64,000 nucleotides of DNA from Linanthus parryae (Eukaryota; Streptophyta; Magnoliopsida; Ericales; Polemoniaceae). The stretch is taken from assembly GCA_023055425.1 (NCBI GenBank), contig JALGPY010000002.1:118370088-118434087 (forward strand), in the 5' to 3' direction. The notes under the pieces are model-generated. The model saw nothing but the letters and a program-made list of their open reading frames with translations, made no database searches and was not told the DNA's origin. Both the position numbers and the translations under genes were made by a program. How positions within the stretch are numbered: position 1 is the first letter of the stretch; each line of letters opens with the position of its first letter. This document shows positions 25,966 to 36,963 of this stretch, piece by piece.

Positions 25966-26042
25966 AGCTAGGGTGGTAGCTCAAGTGGTAGAGCGTTTGA
26001 AAAACCATACATGAGATTCCGGGTTCGAACCCGGTTGCCGAC
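25966..26042 (+). repeat. tRNA-derived SINE head
   Basis: It has an RNA polymerase III box A (TAGCTCAAGTGG, 25977-25988) with a perfect GCTC/GAGC D-stem, and a box B (GGTTCGAACC, 26022-26031) within a perfect CCGGG/CCCGG T-stem. The flanks do not form a 7-bp acceptor stem and no convincing anticodon arm is present. It is therefore a SINE head or tRNA-like relic, not a tRNA gene. Confidence 0.65.
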
Positions 26043-26105
26043 AAAACAATTTCTCAAATATATATAACTATAAAGAGTTTGTTGTAAAACAATTTCTCAA
26101 ATATA
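26043..26105. repeat. 43-bp tandem repeat, second unit split by the Helitron
   Basis: Unit one is 26043-26085. The first 20 bases of unit two are at 26086-26105 and its remaining 23 bases are at 47157-47179, on the far side of the Helitron. The joined halves equal unit one base for base. Confidence 0.95.
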
Positions 26106-26153
26106 TCCTTACCACCTATATTTAAAAGCACGAGTTGCCCATTTTGGGCTGGT

Positions 26154-26475
26154 GAAATGACGCGTTTGACCTCCCTTATTGGCTGAATGGGAAGAGTTGC
26201 ATGAGTGGCACGCGTTGTAATTTGTGGTTTAGCTGGGGTGGTCTTTTAGGGATGTGTTTTCCTTAATTTGACCTTTATGTCCCCATACTTGACTCAAACT
26301 GCAGCACGCCAGGAGGCACGTTCACTGCCATTGTTGTTTTTAGAGGGGCATATTCGGCTTTTTGGGCATGTTCAATGTAACAAGATGTGTGCTTGTCGAT
26401 TTGACTCTTTTGCCCATCCTTCATGCCTGAATGGGAGGAGTTGCATGAGTGGCAGGCGTTGTAATTTCTGGTGTA
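26154..26475 (+). repeat. Helitron internal repeat module, copy 1
   Basis: About 320 bp that recur at 32431-32753 with high identity. The recurrent core AGGAGTTGCATGAGTGGCAG appears in full or slightly changed about seven times in the Helitron: near 26190, 26430, 29110, 31710, 32345, 32465 and 32715. Confidence 0.88.
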
Positions 26476-28537
26476 GTTGGGGGCTCCCAGTTAGGCCTGT
26501 GTTTTCCTTAATTTGACTTTTCTGTCCCTGTGGTTGCCTGTCACTACAGCACGCGTACAAGCAAGTTCAATGCCATTACTGCTTTAACAGGGGTATTTGC
26601 GGATTTTTGGCCGTGTCAATGGTAACTGGGTGTATACTGGTCGATTTGACTTCTATGCCCTCATGATTTGTTGGATTTACGAGTTGTTTCTCTGGGTTGA
26701 TGGTGAAATTTGGTGTGTTTCCGTGGGTACTTATTTTCCCCTGTATCAAGCTTCTGAGATAAGCTTTGTCCTACTCTCTCTGTCACTGGCTTTTCTTCTC
26801 TCTCTTTCACTGCACCGTCTGTCGCCTCTCTCTCTATCGCCGTCAACGGATGCTACCGTCTTCTCCACCCTCTCTCTGCATCTGATGGCCCACCACTGAG
26901 AGGATATATGACTCGGGTATTTCCGATCCGTCCTTTAATCAATTAGTGTTTACATTGTTGGTGGGTTTGGGTTTCGTTGATGCATGTGTGTGTAGATGCC
27001 GAATCTTGTTAGATTTGGAGAATTTTACGACTTGGGTTTTGTTTGGCTCGATTGATTTATTGATGGGTTCTTGCTTTTCAGGAGCCGTGACATCGTCGGC
27101 GGCGGAAAACGGAGTTCCGGCGAAGGAATGTGAGAGCCAGGAGGTCCGATCTTCTGATCTGGCTAATGGGAAAAGGATTAGATGCGGCTGTAGTACCGGA
27201 GAAGACAACCCCTGAAGATAGGTTGTATTCTGAATTGTTTTATCTGCGCTTTTCTTACTGTTTTGTTTTGTTGGTCGTTTTGAACGGAAACTCGAATCTC
27301 CACGACCAATGGAACTTAGACAGGAGCTCTTGGATTGAGGTACATTGTTAATGTCATTATTAAGAATCTTTTTAAATCAGCATATTTTCGATTAAGATAT
27401 ATTTTGAATTACATGTTAGTTAGCTGTTGTAACAATTGAATTGGGCTTTTCTTCCTGAAAGTTAGATTGTGTTCCTTGCTCTCTGTATGAACATGCGCGT
27501 ATAGTTGTATCTGTAATGGAAACAAAATGCTTCAAGAATCACAATCAAGAATGTTCAATGTATGGATCTTGAATGTTGGGTTTTTCTCTATTTCTCATTC
27601 AATAACGTGCGTGTGTACGTGTGAACAATTTCATTTTTAGCTCCCATATATCCCCCAGCACCAATTACTGAAGTCACAACTCTGTAGTTCAATTGTTCGA
27701 ATCTTCTTCATATCCCACGAACCCAGTATAAGAGAATGTTTTTTAGATGATGAGTATCAAATGTGATGGGGATGGTGGGAAACTGGACATATAAGATGAG
27801 ATGGCTTTAGGGTTGTGGATATCAGATGAGGGAAAGGAATGTGCAAGTCTATTTATGTGGCACGTCGGCGAATTGAGATCGTGAATCGCGGCTGTTACCC
27901 AGTGACATATGTGGCATGTTGAACATAATTTCCCATGATTTTGTTTATTAACTACTCCACTTAATACGCTTGGCACTGTGTTTGAATCTTATAGTGCTGG
28001 GTGGAAATTCAAAAGCTTGTATCCCTTGATTTACTGTTTTTATTTGTTTATTTGCCGGCGTGGGTTTCGCTTGCACAGCTCAATATCACATCAGCTTTAG
28101 AAACCCAACTTAAATGCAGCACTAATTCGACTATTAGCTGTTGTTTGTGATCTCGACAATTCTGTCTATCACAGTTATGAAGCAAAGAGTGATACATGAA
28201 CAGAACGAGTAAATGTACATTTAGTTCTTCCCTATATGTATTCAAACATTGCGTACATACAGTTCAATTATATTCACAGTTGAAAGAACTCACCGGAGTA
28301 CTCCTCTGCGCACTGCCACCACGAAGCCCCAATGTCTCTGTAAATCTCTATTCTAATCAAATAACAATAAATATAACCCACCGGCAATAACGGAGCACAG
28401 GTGGCAGATCACCAATTGGCCAGAGAGAAACCCACTACGCCGCCGATGAATGTCGACGGTCGAAGACAAGGGTCAAAAATCACCCTCACAAACGCGAAAT
28501 ATATCACCGTAAATGCATTTGGGAACTCGGTGCAGAT
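26476..28537 (+). other. Possible captured 5' end of a gene and flanking sequence
   Basis: At about 26760-26890 there is a CT-rich, 5'-UTR-like stretch. It is followed by a likely intron with acceptor TTGCTTTTCAG at about 27069-27079 and a GC-rich exon-like stretch from 27080 to about 27221. Its reading GAVTSSAAENGVPAKE reaches a stop soon after. This looks like the promoter and first exons of a host gene trapped by the Helitron, a known habit of these elements. I do not recognise the gene. From 27360 to 28537 I see only AT-rich DNA and short frames. Confidence 0.4.
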
Positions 28538-28618
28538 GCCCACTTTCTAATTAGAGCTGCACCGATTGACATGCCCAAAAAGCTTCGAATGCTTTACGAA
28601 CGAAATAAACGTGCTTAT

Positions 28619-29228
28619 GCCCACTTTCTAATTTGGATTTGCTCTTGTGGTCAGTTTCTCCTATGATTTCAGTATGTCTGACTTCATCTTCATTGATATG
28701 CTCATTGTGGCCCTTTCTCACTACATCACAAAGGGTGGGCAAACTCGTCATTGCACCAGCCCAAAAGGGGCAAGTCATGCTTTTAAATAAGGTGGCCAGG
28801 ATTGCCATCGGGTCTTATTCGCCTGTCGCGCCGGTACATGCTCTGCGATATTGTATCTGGATGGCGCAGTTATGGCAGGCGACTTTTGCTTTACCAGGGG
28901 CATTTGTGGGTTTCCCGCTGGTGTTGGCCGCTACAAGAGGCAGTGATGATACTGTATGTATTGGTGTCGATTAAAATTTGTGTCATCCATGGAATGGCAA
29001 AAACTCTTTGCAGCCATGGTTGGTTCCAATTTCGTCGCCAATGATTCCAATTACACATCTGAGCCTCCCTTTTTCCTGTGACAGCTCGTAACACGCCGTT
29101 ATTCACCGAATGGGAGGAGTTTCATGCGTGGCAGGCGCCATAATTTGTGGTATAGTTGGGGGTGTGCTATACTGATTGACATGCCCAAAAAGCTTTGGAT
29201 GTTTTGTGAATCAGATAAGCGTGCTTAT
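28619..29228 (+). repeat. Helitron 0.6-kb module, unit 1
   Basis: This is the first of three related units (also 31191-31824 and 31825 to about 32390). Reversed, it contains a decayed copy of the N-terminal half of the ORF at 34491-34931 (compare HTEIIGETD with HTESIRETD). It was adjacent to unit 2 before a solo LTR inserted at 29229. A partial further copy of its start lies at 28537-28618. Confidence 0.85.
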
Positions 29229-31185
29229 TGTTAACGACATAAAATTGTATGTTTTAGTATGTTAATGAACTATTCATAACTTGCTAATATGTGTAATTTA
29301 GTTATTTTATCTCTCATTCTAGTCTTATGCTTGTCTTTGTAGTTTTAGTTGTTTTTATCTTATTTTGTAGGCAAAGACGTGATTTATAACGAAAGAGGCT
29401 AGTTGGGAAAGCTTGAATGAGGAATTGAAAAGATTTGGAGGGCTAAGAGACAAGAAGAAGGTACTTGGAGCGCTTAATTAGAAGAAGATCCGAAGATAGA
29501 GGCCAAAAATTGAAGTCTAAGAAGACAAGAGGCCATTTTGCAAGGACAAAGTTACATAAAAGGGCTTGTTTGAAGTAATTTTAACGGATTTGGGGAGCTT
29601 AGTGAAGTTTTCTAAAGTTGAAAAGGGTTGCTATGAATGAGTTTTAACGGATTGGGGGTCAAATTGCCATTTTCAGAAGGTTTTAAGTAAGAGACGGGGT
29701 ATTTTAAAAGGTTTCAGCAAGCTAGGGGGAGCCGGGTGCAATTTCACCGAACCAGCTCACCCCCAGCTCGTCCTCTCTCTCTCCCCGACGCCACAATGAA
29801 GAAACCCACGAAATCCACCATGGGAGCTCGACCCAAGCTCTTCAAACTCTCACCCCGGCCTTATTTCTTCACAAAATTGGCTCAAATTTGTCCCAAAACG
29901 CTCCTAAGACCGAGCTCTACCTATATATCCTCTCAATTCGGCCCAAGACAAAGAAAATCAAAAAGCCCCAATTCGACCTAGGGTTCATGAAGGTTCCAAA
30001 AATCAATGATAGAGATGGATTGGGATGAATTGGAGGGTGGGGGTTCATCCTTGGAGGCTAAGAAACCCTTCCCAACCGCCTATATAAGCCGAACTTGAAG
30101 ATTGAAGAACCTCTCTCTCACCTCACGAAATTTCTAAGACAAACCCTTGCCTCTCTCTCTTCTCTCTCGACCTTGGCCAATTTCTGGGTAGTTCTTGGTG
30201 ATTCCGTGCTCGTTTGAGCAAATTCGGAGCCAAGAACACCTAAGGGAAGAGTTGGGTTAGATTCAAGGTTGTTCTTCATAGTGTTCTTCATTGTTCTTAG
30301 TTTGTTCTTCATTTTATGGGTTACTTGGCTACTTTTAGTTGATGATTTTGGGTTACTTGGATATTATTAGTTGATTTATTGTAGCTTGGAATCAAATTTA
30401 GTAGTTCGGATCAAGTATTAGTGACTTTGTTCATCATTTTGAGTTGAAATTGGAGAATAACTTGTGTATTCTTGAGTTGGAACTTGGATTGAATGAGAAT
30501 GTTCATGAATATGCTTGATATCTCTTGTGTTTCTCTCTTGGATATGAGTAGCTAGACTAATTGTTGGTTGAAGTTGATGAATCTAGGTGTGTTGGGTGTG
30601 GATTCAATTGTTAAATCAATGAGTTGAGAAGTTCCTCTTGTGATTCATGACTCAACAAGTGTTGGAATACAAATCCGATTTGTAGCTTCATCTTGTATGT
30701 GGATTCATGCTTGAATACACATACTTGATAGTTGATACAACTTAGTTTTGGATTCCACTAGTGTTCCTCAATGAATCATACTTGGATTTGACATTAGAAT
30801 CCACACATCTCCTTGTAATATCATTTGGGTGTTGGATTCATGCACAACACTCCTAGATGATTCAACTAAGACCAACTATTCTCTCAATCCTACAAACTCT
30901 TTTTCAAGTTGTAGATTCTCGTTAATCAATTAGTCGTTTGCTTAGTTTCTTTGAATTGTTCAACAAATATCCTTGCTCCATCAAGTTTTCTTGGTGGATT
31001 TTGAAGCTTGGCTAGCTAAAAAGCCTTTGAGGAATTTGCCTTTTACTTTTTAGCTAGTTGCTTAGTTTACTAGTTGGCTCTAGAGTGTTTATTCTCTTTC
31101 CCAATCCTTGAGGAAATCGACCCCGTTCTTACTCGGGTACTACTTGTAGCGATATCCTATACTTGGGATTATCGACTATCGAACA
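29229..31185 (+). mobile_element. Solo LTR (Ty3/gypsy-like) inside Helitron
   Basis: A 1957-bp segment with TGTTAAC...CGAACA ends, flanked on both sides by CTTAT (29224-29228 and 31186-31190). It interrupts a tandem repeat unit, which proves insertion. It holds a TATATAA box at about 30081 and, near its right end, the phrase TCGACCCCGTTCTTACTCGG, of a kind found near the ends of plant gypsy LTRs. No internal region or second LTR is present, so it is a solo LTR left by recombination. The clade is inferred. Confidence 0.82.
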
Positions 31186-31190
31186 CTTAT

Positions 31191-32400
31191 GCCCGCTGTG
31201 TAATTTGGATTTGATCTTGTTGTCAGTTTCTCCTAAGCTTTCAGTATGTCTCACTTCATCTTCATTGATATGTTGATTGTCCTCCTCTCTCCTGCTCTTC
31301 GACTTATTTTCCATAACTAGATCACAAAGGCTGGGCAAACCCGTCATTGCACCTGCCTAAAAGGGGCAACTCATGCTTTTAAATAAAGTGTTAAGGATTG
31401 CCATCGGGCCTTATTTGCCTGTCGCGTCGGTTCATGCTGTGCGATATTGTATGTGGATGGCGCAGTGGTGGCAGGCGAGTTTTGCTTGGCCAGGGGCATC
31501 TGTGGGTTTTTCGCTGGTGTGGGCCGCTACAAGAGGCAGTGATGATACTGTATGTATTGGCGTCGCTTAAAATTTGTGTCATCCATGGCATGGCAAAAAC
31601 TCTTTGCAGCCATGGTTGGTTCCAATTTTGTTGCCAATGATTCCAACTACACATCTGAGCCTCTCTCTATCCTGTGACAGCTCCTAAGACGCCGTTATTG
31701 GCCGAATGGGAGGAGTTTCATGCGTGGCAGGCGCCATAATCTGTGATATAGTTGGGGGTGTGCTATACTGATTGACATGCCCAAAAAGCTTTGGATGTTT
31801 TGTGAATCAGATAAGCGTGCTTATGCCCGCTTTGTAATTGGGATTTGATCTTGTGGTCAGTTTCTCCTATGCTTTCAGTATGTCTCACTTCATCTTCATT
31901 GATATGTTGATTGTCCTCCTCTCTCCTGCTCTTCGACTTATTTTCCATAACTAGATCACAAAGGGTGGCCAAACCCGTCATTGCACCTGCCCAAAAGGGG
32001 CAACTCATGCTTTTAAATAAAGTGTTAAGGATTTCCATCGGGCCTTATTTGCATGTCGCGTCGGTTCATGCTGTGCGATATTGTATGTGGATGGCGCAGT
32101 GGTGGCAGGCGAGTTTTGCTTGGCCAGGGGCATCTGTGGGTTTTTCGCTGGGGTTGGCCGCTACAAGAGGCAGTGATGATACTGTATATATTGGCGTCGC
32201 TTAAAATTTGTGTCATCCATGGCATGGCAAAAACTCTTTGCAGCCATGGTTGGTTCCAATTTCGTTGCCAATGATTCCAACTACACATCTGAGCCTCTCT
32301 CTATCCCGTGACAGCTCCTAAGACACCGTTATTGGCCGACTAGGAGGAGTTTCATGCGTGGCAGGCGCCATTATCTGTAGTATAGTAATGTGGGCCTATA
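31191..32400 (+). repeat. Helitron 0.6-kb modules, units 2 and 3 (tandem)
   Basis: Units at 31191-31824 and 31825 to about 32390 repeat with a 634-bp period and are more similar to each other than to unit 1. Unit 3 ends near 32390, where it switches to the module shared with 26154-26475. Open frames across them on both strands reflect shared ancestry with the acidic ORF, not conserved coding. Confidence 0.9.
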
Positions 32401-32430
32401 CTGTACATCAGGTTATGTCTTCCTGTTTCG

Positions 32431-32753
32431 TGAAATGACGGCTTTGATCTCCCTTATTGGCTGAATGGGAAAAGTTGCATGAGTGGCACGCGTTGTAATG
32501 TGTGGTTTAGCTGGGGGTGGTCTGTTAGGGATGTGTTTCCCTTAATTTGACCTTTATGTCCCCATACTTGACTCAAACTACAGCAGGCCAGGAAGCAAGT
32601 TCATTGCCGTTGTTGTTTTAAGAGGGGCATATTCGGCTTTTTGGGCATGTTCAATGTAACTGGATGTGTGCTTGTCGATTTGACTCTTTTGCCCATCCTT
32701 CCTGCCTGAATGGGAGGAGTTGCATGAGTGGCAGGCGTTGTAATTTCTGGTGA
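32431..32753 (+). repeat. Helitron internal repeat module, copy 2
   Basis: A direct repeat of 26154-26475. Just after it, at 32761, the Helitron 5' terminal sequence TCCTTACCACCCTATTT recurs. Confidence 0.88.
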
Positions 32754-32760
32754 CGATTAA

Positions 32761-32806
32761 TCCTTACCACCCTATTTACAAGCACGAGTTGCCCCTTTTG
32801 GGCATC
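32761..32806 (+). repeat. Second copy of the Helitron 5' terminus
   Basis: About 40 bp beginning TCCTTACCACC and running through GCACGAGTTGCCC match the true 5' end at 26106. It is preceded by A, as a usable Helitron end would be. It could be an internal alternative 5' terminus or a rearranged copy. Confidence 0.75.
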
Positions 32807-34490
32807 CTATACGACTTTTATGTTCCTGGACTTGTCTGAAACGACAGAACGCGTTGAAGTAAGCTGAGGCGACTTTCGCTTTACCAGGGACATCTGTTGG
32901 TTGTTGGATAGTGTTGGTTGCTACAAGAGGCAGTGATGATAATGTATGTATTGGTGTTGCTTAAAATTTGTGCCATACATGGCATGGCAAAAAACTCTTT
33001 GCAGCTATGGTTGGTTCCAATTTTGTCGACAATGATTGCAGTTACACATCTGAGCCTCTCCTCTGTTAGTGCTGTGTTTTCCCAAATTTGATCTTTATCT
33101 CCCCACACTTGCGTCAAACTACAACACAGATAGAAGCAAGTTCAATGCCATTGTTGTTTTAAGAAGGCCATATGCGGCTTTAATGATTAATTTCGTTGTT
33201 GGTTCATCCTTCACTTCTTGATCTGGGTTTGCAGTGAATTGACTCTGTTGTGGTTCCTCCAACAAAGAACATATCGACTGACCATGCCACTGTTGGCGGC
33301 ACTCTGGGTACTATTTGTGAACTGTTCAATCAAGTCTAACCAAGCTCTTCTCAATTTTCAGCTTCGAATTCTTCATTACTTCCTTCATTAACTTGTATAT
33401 GTTGGTTAAATGCAGCAATGCATGCTTTAGAGTCTGGAGCCCGAATACCACAAAGCGGTGTACCCATACGGTACGTTTCTACTGGTCCCATTATAAAATT
33501 TTCTGGCCCTAGCTCTTCCAAAAAAAATTGGTTACGTGTATAATTTACCTTGTCACTGTAGTCGGAATTGTGTTGGATGTTAAAAAATCATGCAGTTGAA
33601 TCCTTAAGCGAATTGTTCTCGTCCGCAACTCGGAAAAAATGAAATTGAATTATTGGAGTTGCCAATATCAAACAGTTAAGTTGTTCTCAATTCGCTATAT
33701 TTGCTGATAAATGTGCGGCTTTCTTCTGTTTATATTTATGTTGTACTGCAGTGCCTAGATAATTACATATAAACAAATTAATGAGCTGGTAGTAAGACAT
33801 GAGAACAATTCTGAATCATTTTTTGGAGTCAAAAGTAAACATGATTAGCAGTCGCACACATGTCAGCTGTTGTCGGACCAAAATAATAGTTTAGAATTAA
33901 ATTTGGTTATGTGTATGTGTAATTGTGTGTGTATATATATCTGTATATGTATTTGTATAATTGTATATATACATAGTCTTCGAACTATGTATGGTAATCA
34001 CAAATAGTCAGAGTCCCGCAATCGCATCTGAACAGTTGCCACCTTCCAGGCCTTTCGACTCCTGTTGACTGCTATCTTGGTTGTATGTTTATTAAATGGT
34101 TTTATTTACATAAATGTTATTTCTGTAAATTTTAGATAAATATTCAAAATCTACGCACGTACTTAAATCTGTAGTTCCAGAATACTACCAAAGACCTATA
34201 CCTAAACCATATGGTATATTCTCGTTTTGGTTTCTCTCATGTATGGTAGTGGATATTTGCTGGGAAATGCAATATATGAAGCATGACAGCAAATATACAA
34301 TTGGACTGTAAAAATCGATAATAATATTTATATTCGATCTAAAACCAAAATTGAGACACCCATGATGCAAACAATGAAATAAAACATTCTAAATATTAAC
34401 TACGCAAGTTACAATAGCCACTCATAATCGACTGCTAGATCCATGATTTAAAATATATTACATATTACACATAACGATTTAATAATAAAA
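32807..34490. other. Helitron interior: partial modules and unassigned sequence
   Basis: At about 32860-33180 there are shuffled pieces of the 0.6-kb and 0.32-kb modules. At about 33410-33470 an exon-like piece (ALESGARIPQSGVPIR followed by GTACGT) may be a captured fragment. The rest to 34490 is AT-rich with no coding signal. Confidence 0.45.
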
Positions 34491-34931
34491 TTACGACCTA
34501 GGCTTCTTCTTTGAGATTTTCACATCAGCGTCGTCGGCTCTCCTTTTCAGTTGTTCCCGTCGCTCTGCTCTGCTTTTTCGTCCTGCCTCCCTCTGTCGCC
34601 GCAACACAGCTAAAACAGACTTTGCATTTCGCGAGTAAGAGTTTGCCGTATCACTTTCCCAGCCGTCATCTTCGTCCTCTCCTCCTGAGTAAACCGTTGT
34701 TTCAGATCCTTTACCAACTACATAATCGTGCTGATGCCAGCTTTCTAATTCGGATTCGCTCTCGTTGTCAGTTTCTCGTATGCTTTCAGTATGCTTCACT
34801 CCATCTTCCTTGATATCTTCATTGTGGTCCTTCCCCTCACTCTTCGATTTGTCCTCCACAAATTTAATAGGGATTCTTACAGCTTCATCTTTTTTATCCA
34901 TTGCTATGCTGATATGAGAGTATTCAAACAT
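34491..34931 (-). CDS. Hypothetical acidic protein or C-terminal exon, Helitron-borne
   Basis: An open frame of 146 codons. The N-terminal half is rich in Asp, Glu and Lys (IPIKFVEDKSKSE, then HTESIRETDNESESELES). The middle has GKGSETTVYS followed by an acidic GGEDEDDGWE patch. The C-terminal third is strongly basic and predicted helical (AVLRRQREAGRKSRAERR) and ends in SKKKPRS, like a nuclear localisation signal. I do not recognise the family. It could be the tail of a captured gene; replication protein A-like genes are common Helitron cargo, but no OB-fold was seen here. Decayed copies of its first half recur in the modules at 28.6-32.4 kb. A true start and expression are unproven. Confidence 0.5.
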   Translation of the reverse strand: MFEYSHISIAMDKKDEAVRIPIKFVEDKSKSEGKDHNEDIKEDGVKHTESIRETDNESESELESWHQHDYVVGKGSETTVYSGGEDEDDGWESDTANSYSRNAKSVLAVLRRQREAGRKSRAERREQLKRRADDADVKISKKKPRS

Positions 34932-35499
34932 TTTGGAATGCTTTTATAGCCACAGCATCTTAATGGAAGATGAAAAGCCCATGAACTGATGTTGTCTGCA
35001 TCCAGTGTATGCATGGCAGTAGAATCTCCATATCATGTATTTACTCCTCCATATGGATGTATACAATTCCCACAAGAGGGTACATTAAAGAGTTGAATGC
35101 TACCAAACAATGTACCATATAGAACTCCAGGAGTTTCGGAGTACAATATAACTGTATTTTCTCGTTCATACATGAAATAAAGTTTGGACTGAATAATATT
35201 ATGTGCTGGTACTGTCTGCTAACGATTAGAATGAACTTGCTACAATTACTTGCAGCATCTATTCGTAACACCCTTAGCAATTCAAAACATTACAATACAA
35301 AAATAAACTTAAAATCCGATAAAAGCTGGTAAACATGAACAGTTAATTAATTGCTCCATATTTATTCAATCTACGGTTAACCAGCTGCTGGCATAGGAGA
35401 CAAATACAGAAGAAATCACAGATACAAAGTAGAGAAACAGCAGTCAGGAGATACACTGAAACGACAATGTCCATTTGCTAAAATTTTATAACCCAATCC

Positions 35500-35830
35500 T
35501 TCAGCTCAACGTCCCTGAGACAATTCAACACGTCTATGGTGTCGTTGAAGGAGAAGTTGAACTAGCTGTCGTGAACCCCCAACCATCGTCATCTTCGTCC
35601 TCATCAGATTATACTGTTGTCTCCGAACCTTTACCCAGCATATAGCCACTCCCACATGTACTTTCTTCCTCAGATATATCCTTGACATCGCTTACATTTT
35701 CTTCCTCCATCTCAGTGGCTTCACCAACATCCTCCAATCTGTCTTCTTGTTGTTCTTCCTGGTGTGCATCATCGCTGGATGCCATCCCAAGTTCTGTTGA
35801 CTACTGTTCTCCGCCATCTGAGAAAATGGT
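35500..35830 (-). pseudogene. Diverged relative of the acidic ORF at 34491-34931
   Basis: Minus-strand translation reads GEATEMEEENVSDVKDISEE, then GYMLGKGSETTV, a stop, and DEDEDDDGWGFTTASS. This parallels GKGSETTVYSGGEDEDDGWE in the neighbouring ORF. It looks like a duplicated exon with an in-frame stop where the neighbour has a Tyr codon. No start or splice sites were assigned. Confidence 0.5.
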
Positions 35831-35873
35831 CTTTCTGGTGCAGTTGAACAGAGAAAGATGTGAAAGCAGATAA

Positions 35874-36963
35874 ATAGTTATATCGACTGAAAAATATATT
35901 AATACAATATATTTACTAATTTGCTATATTACTCTTTACCTTGGCAATCAACGTTGAAGCCACACTGCTCCGAAAGCCAACAAGTGTAGAAAATGAATAG
36001 CAAATTGATTATATGTACTATCTACTTTCACTCTACCTGCCAGTAATTGAACAGCTCATCCAAATTTTTGGGTAGCATCCCAATGAGCTTAAAATGTGTG
36101 CGAACATATACAGAGCTTCGATATGCTCAATGTGGCAATTGCACTGCAAACAGAGACCTCTGCTTTTCATCCTTGACAACTCAATGTCATCACATGCAGC
36201 CTCACAAAGCTGTTAATTCACATGCAGAACAAACACTTGGCATAGAACATTATCGTGTCCACACATTTGGTGGAAAGAATGCAGTTGCTGCTCATAACAT
36301 TTCTGCAACTGCTACAGTCATTTTGTCACATCTGATTTGGAAGATCATATAGCCGTATACTAATACATATACTACATAATTACAACGGCGTTTATTTCCT
36401 GCTTGCATACTAAGATAACACCAGGAATGCAAAGCTGTCATCATGAACTGCCACACCGACAGTCCAGGAAAACCGTTCTATGTCAGTATTCTCAAATATA
36501 CTCAACGAACCAATCGCAGGATAACTAAATGGGTAGTCTGCCAGATGGAGAATGCAAAACCAAAGATGTCCAGCAGCAAGGAAAGTGAATAAGATTTGAG
36601 TATGCATCCATGTAGAAATAAAATTCTATCAATATCTATGTAGGTTATTTTATGTTGTTGTATTATGTAAATTCTGATGTAATTTTATCCTTGTGACATT
36701 TTGACATGTTAAATAAAGTTTGCTGTATATTCGACCATATAAATATTGTTGTACAAGCAAATATTATTTGTTGCAAATTTACAGTTATAGAAGCGCAACA
36801 AATGTACTCATATCCAGCTAAATACATATTGCATACCTACATTTATTTCAGATCACATGCCTCGCTGCAAATACAACTGAATGGGTACGAAATTATATGC
36901 ACAAGCGGAGTATAGGAAAACCAGGTGACACGCTAAGATATCCAAATGGTACCATCGTAATCC
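35874..36963. other. Helitron interior without identified genes
   Basis: There are short open frames on both strands (for example 36047-36352 + and 36410-36607 -) without domains I recognise. A possible splice donor follows FNYWQ on the minus strand near 36045. It may be more captured exon sequence. Confidence 0.35.

Noticed and set aside
25966..26042. Functional tRNA gene
   Set aside because: Box A, box B and the D- and T-stems are good, but the flanks do not form an acceptor stem and no proper anticodon arm is present. Called a SINE head instead.
28633..32288. Similar 80-115 codon frames on both strands as a tandem gene array
   Set aside because: They overlap on opposite strands within the Helitron modules and carry frameshifts between copies. 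Shared repeat ancestry explains them.
36047..36352. Zinc-finger protein suggested by Cys/His spacing (CGNC and CHH) on the + strand
   Set aside because: The spacing fits no known finger, the opposite strand shows an equally plausible exon end, and no supporting splice structure was found.
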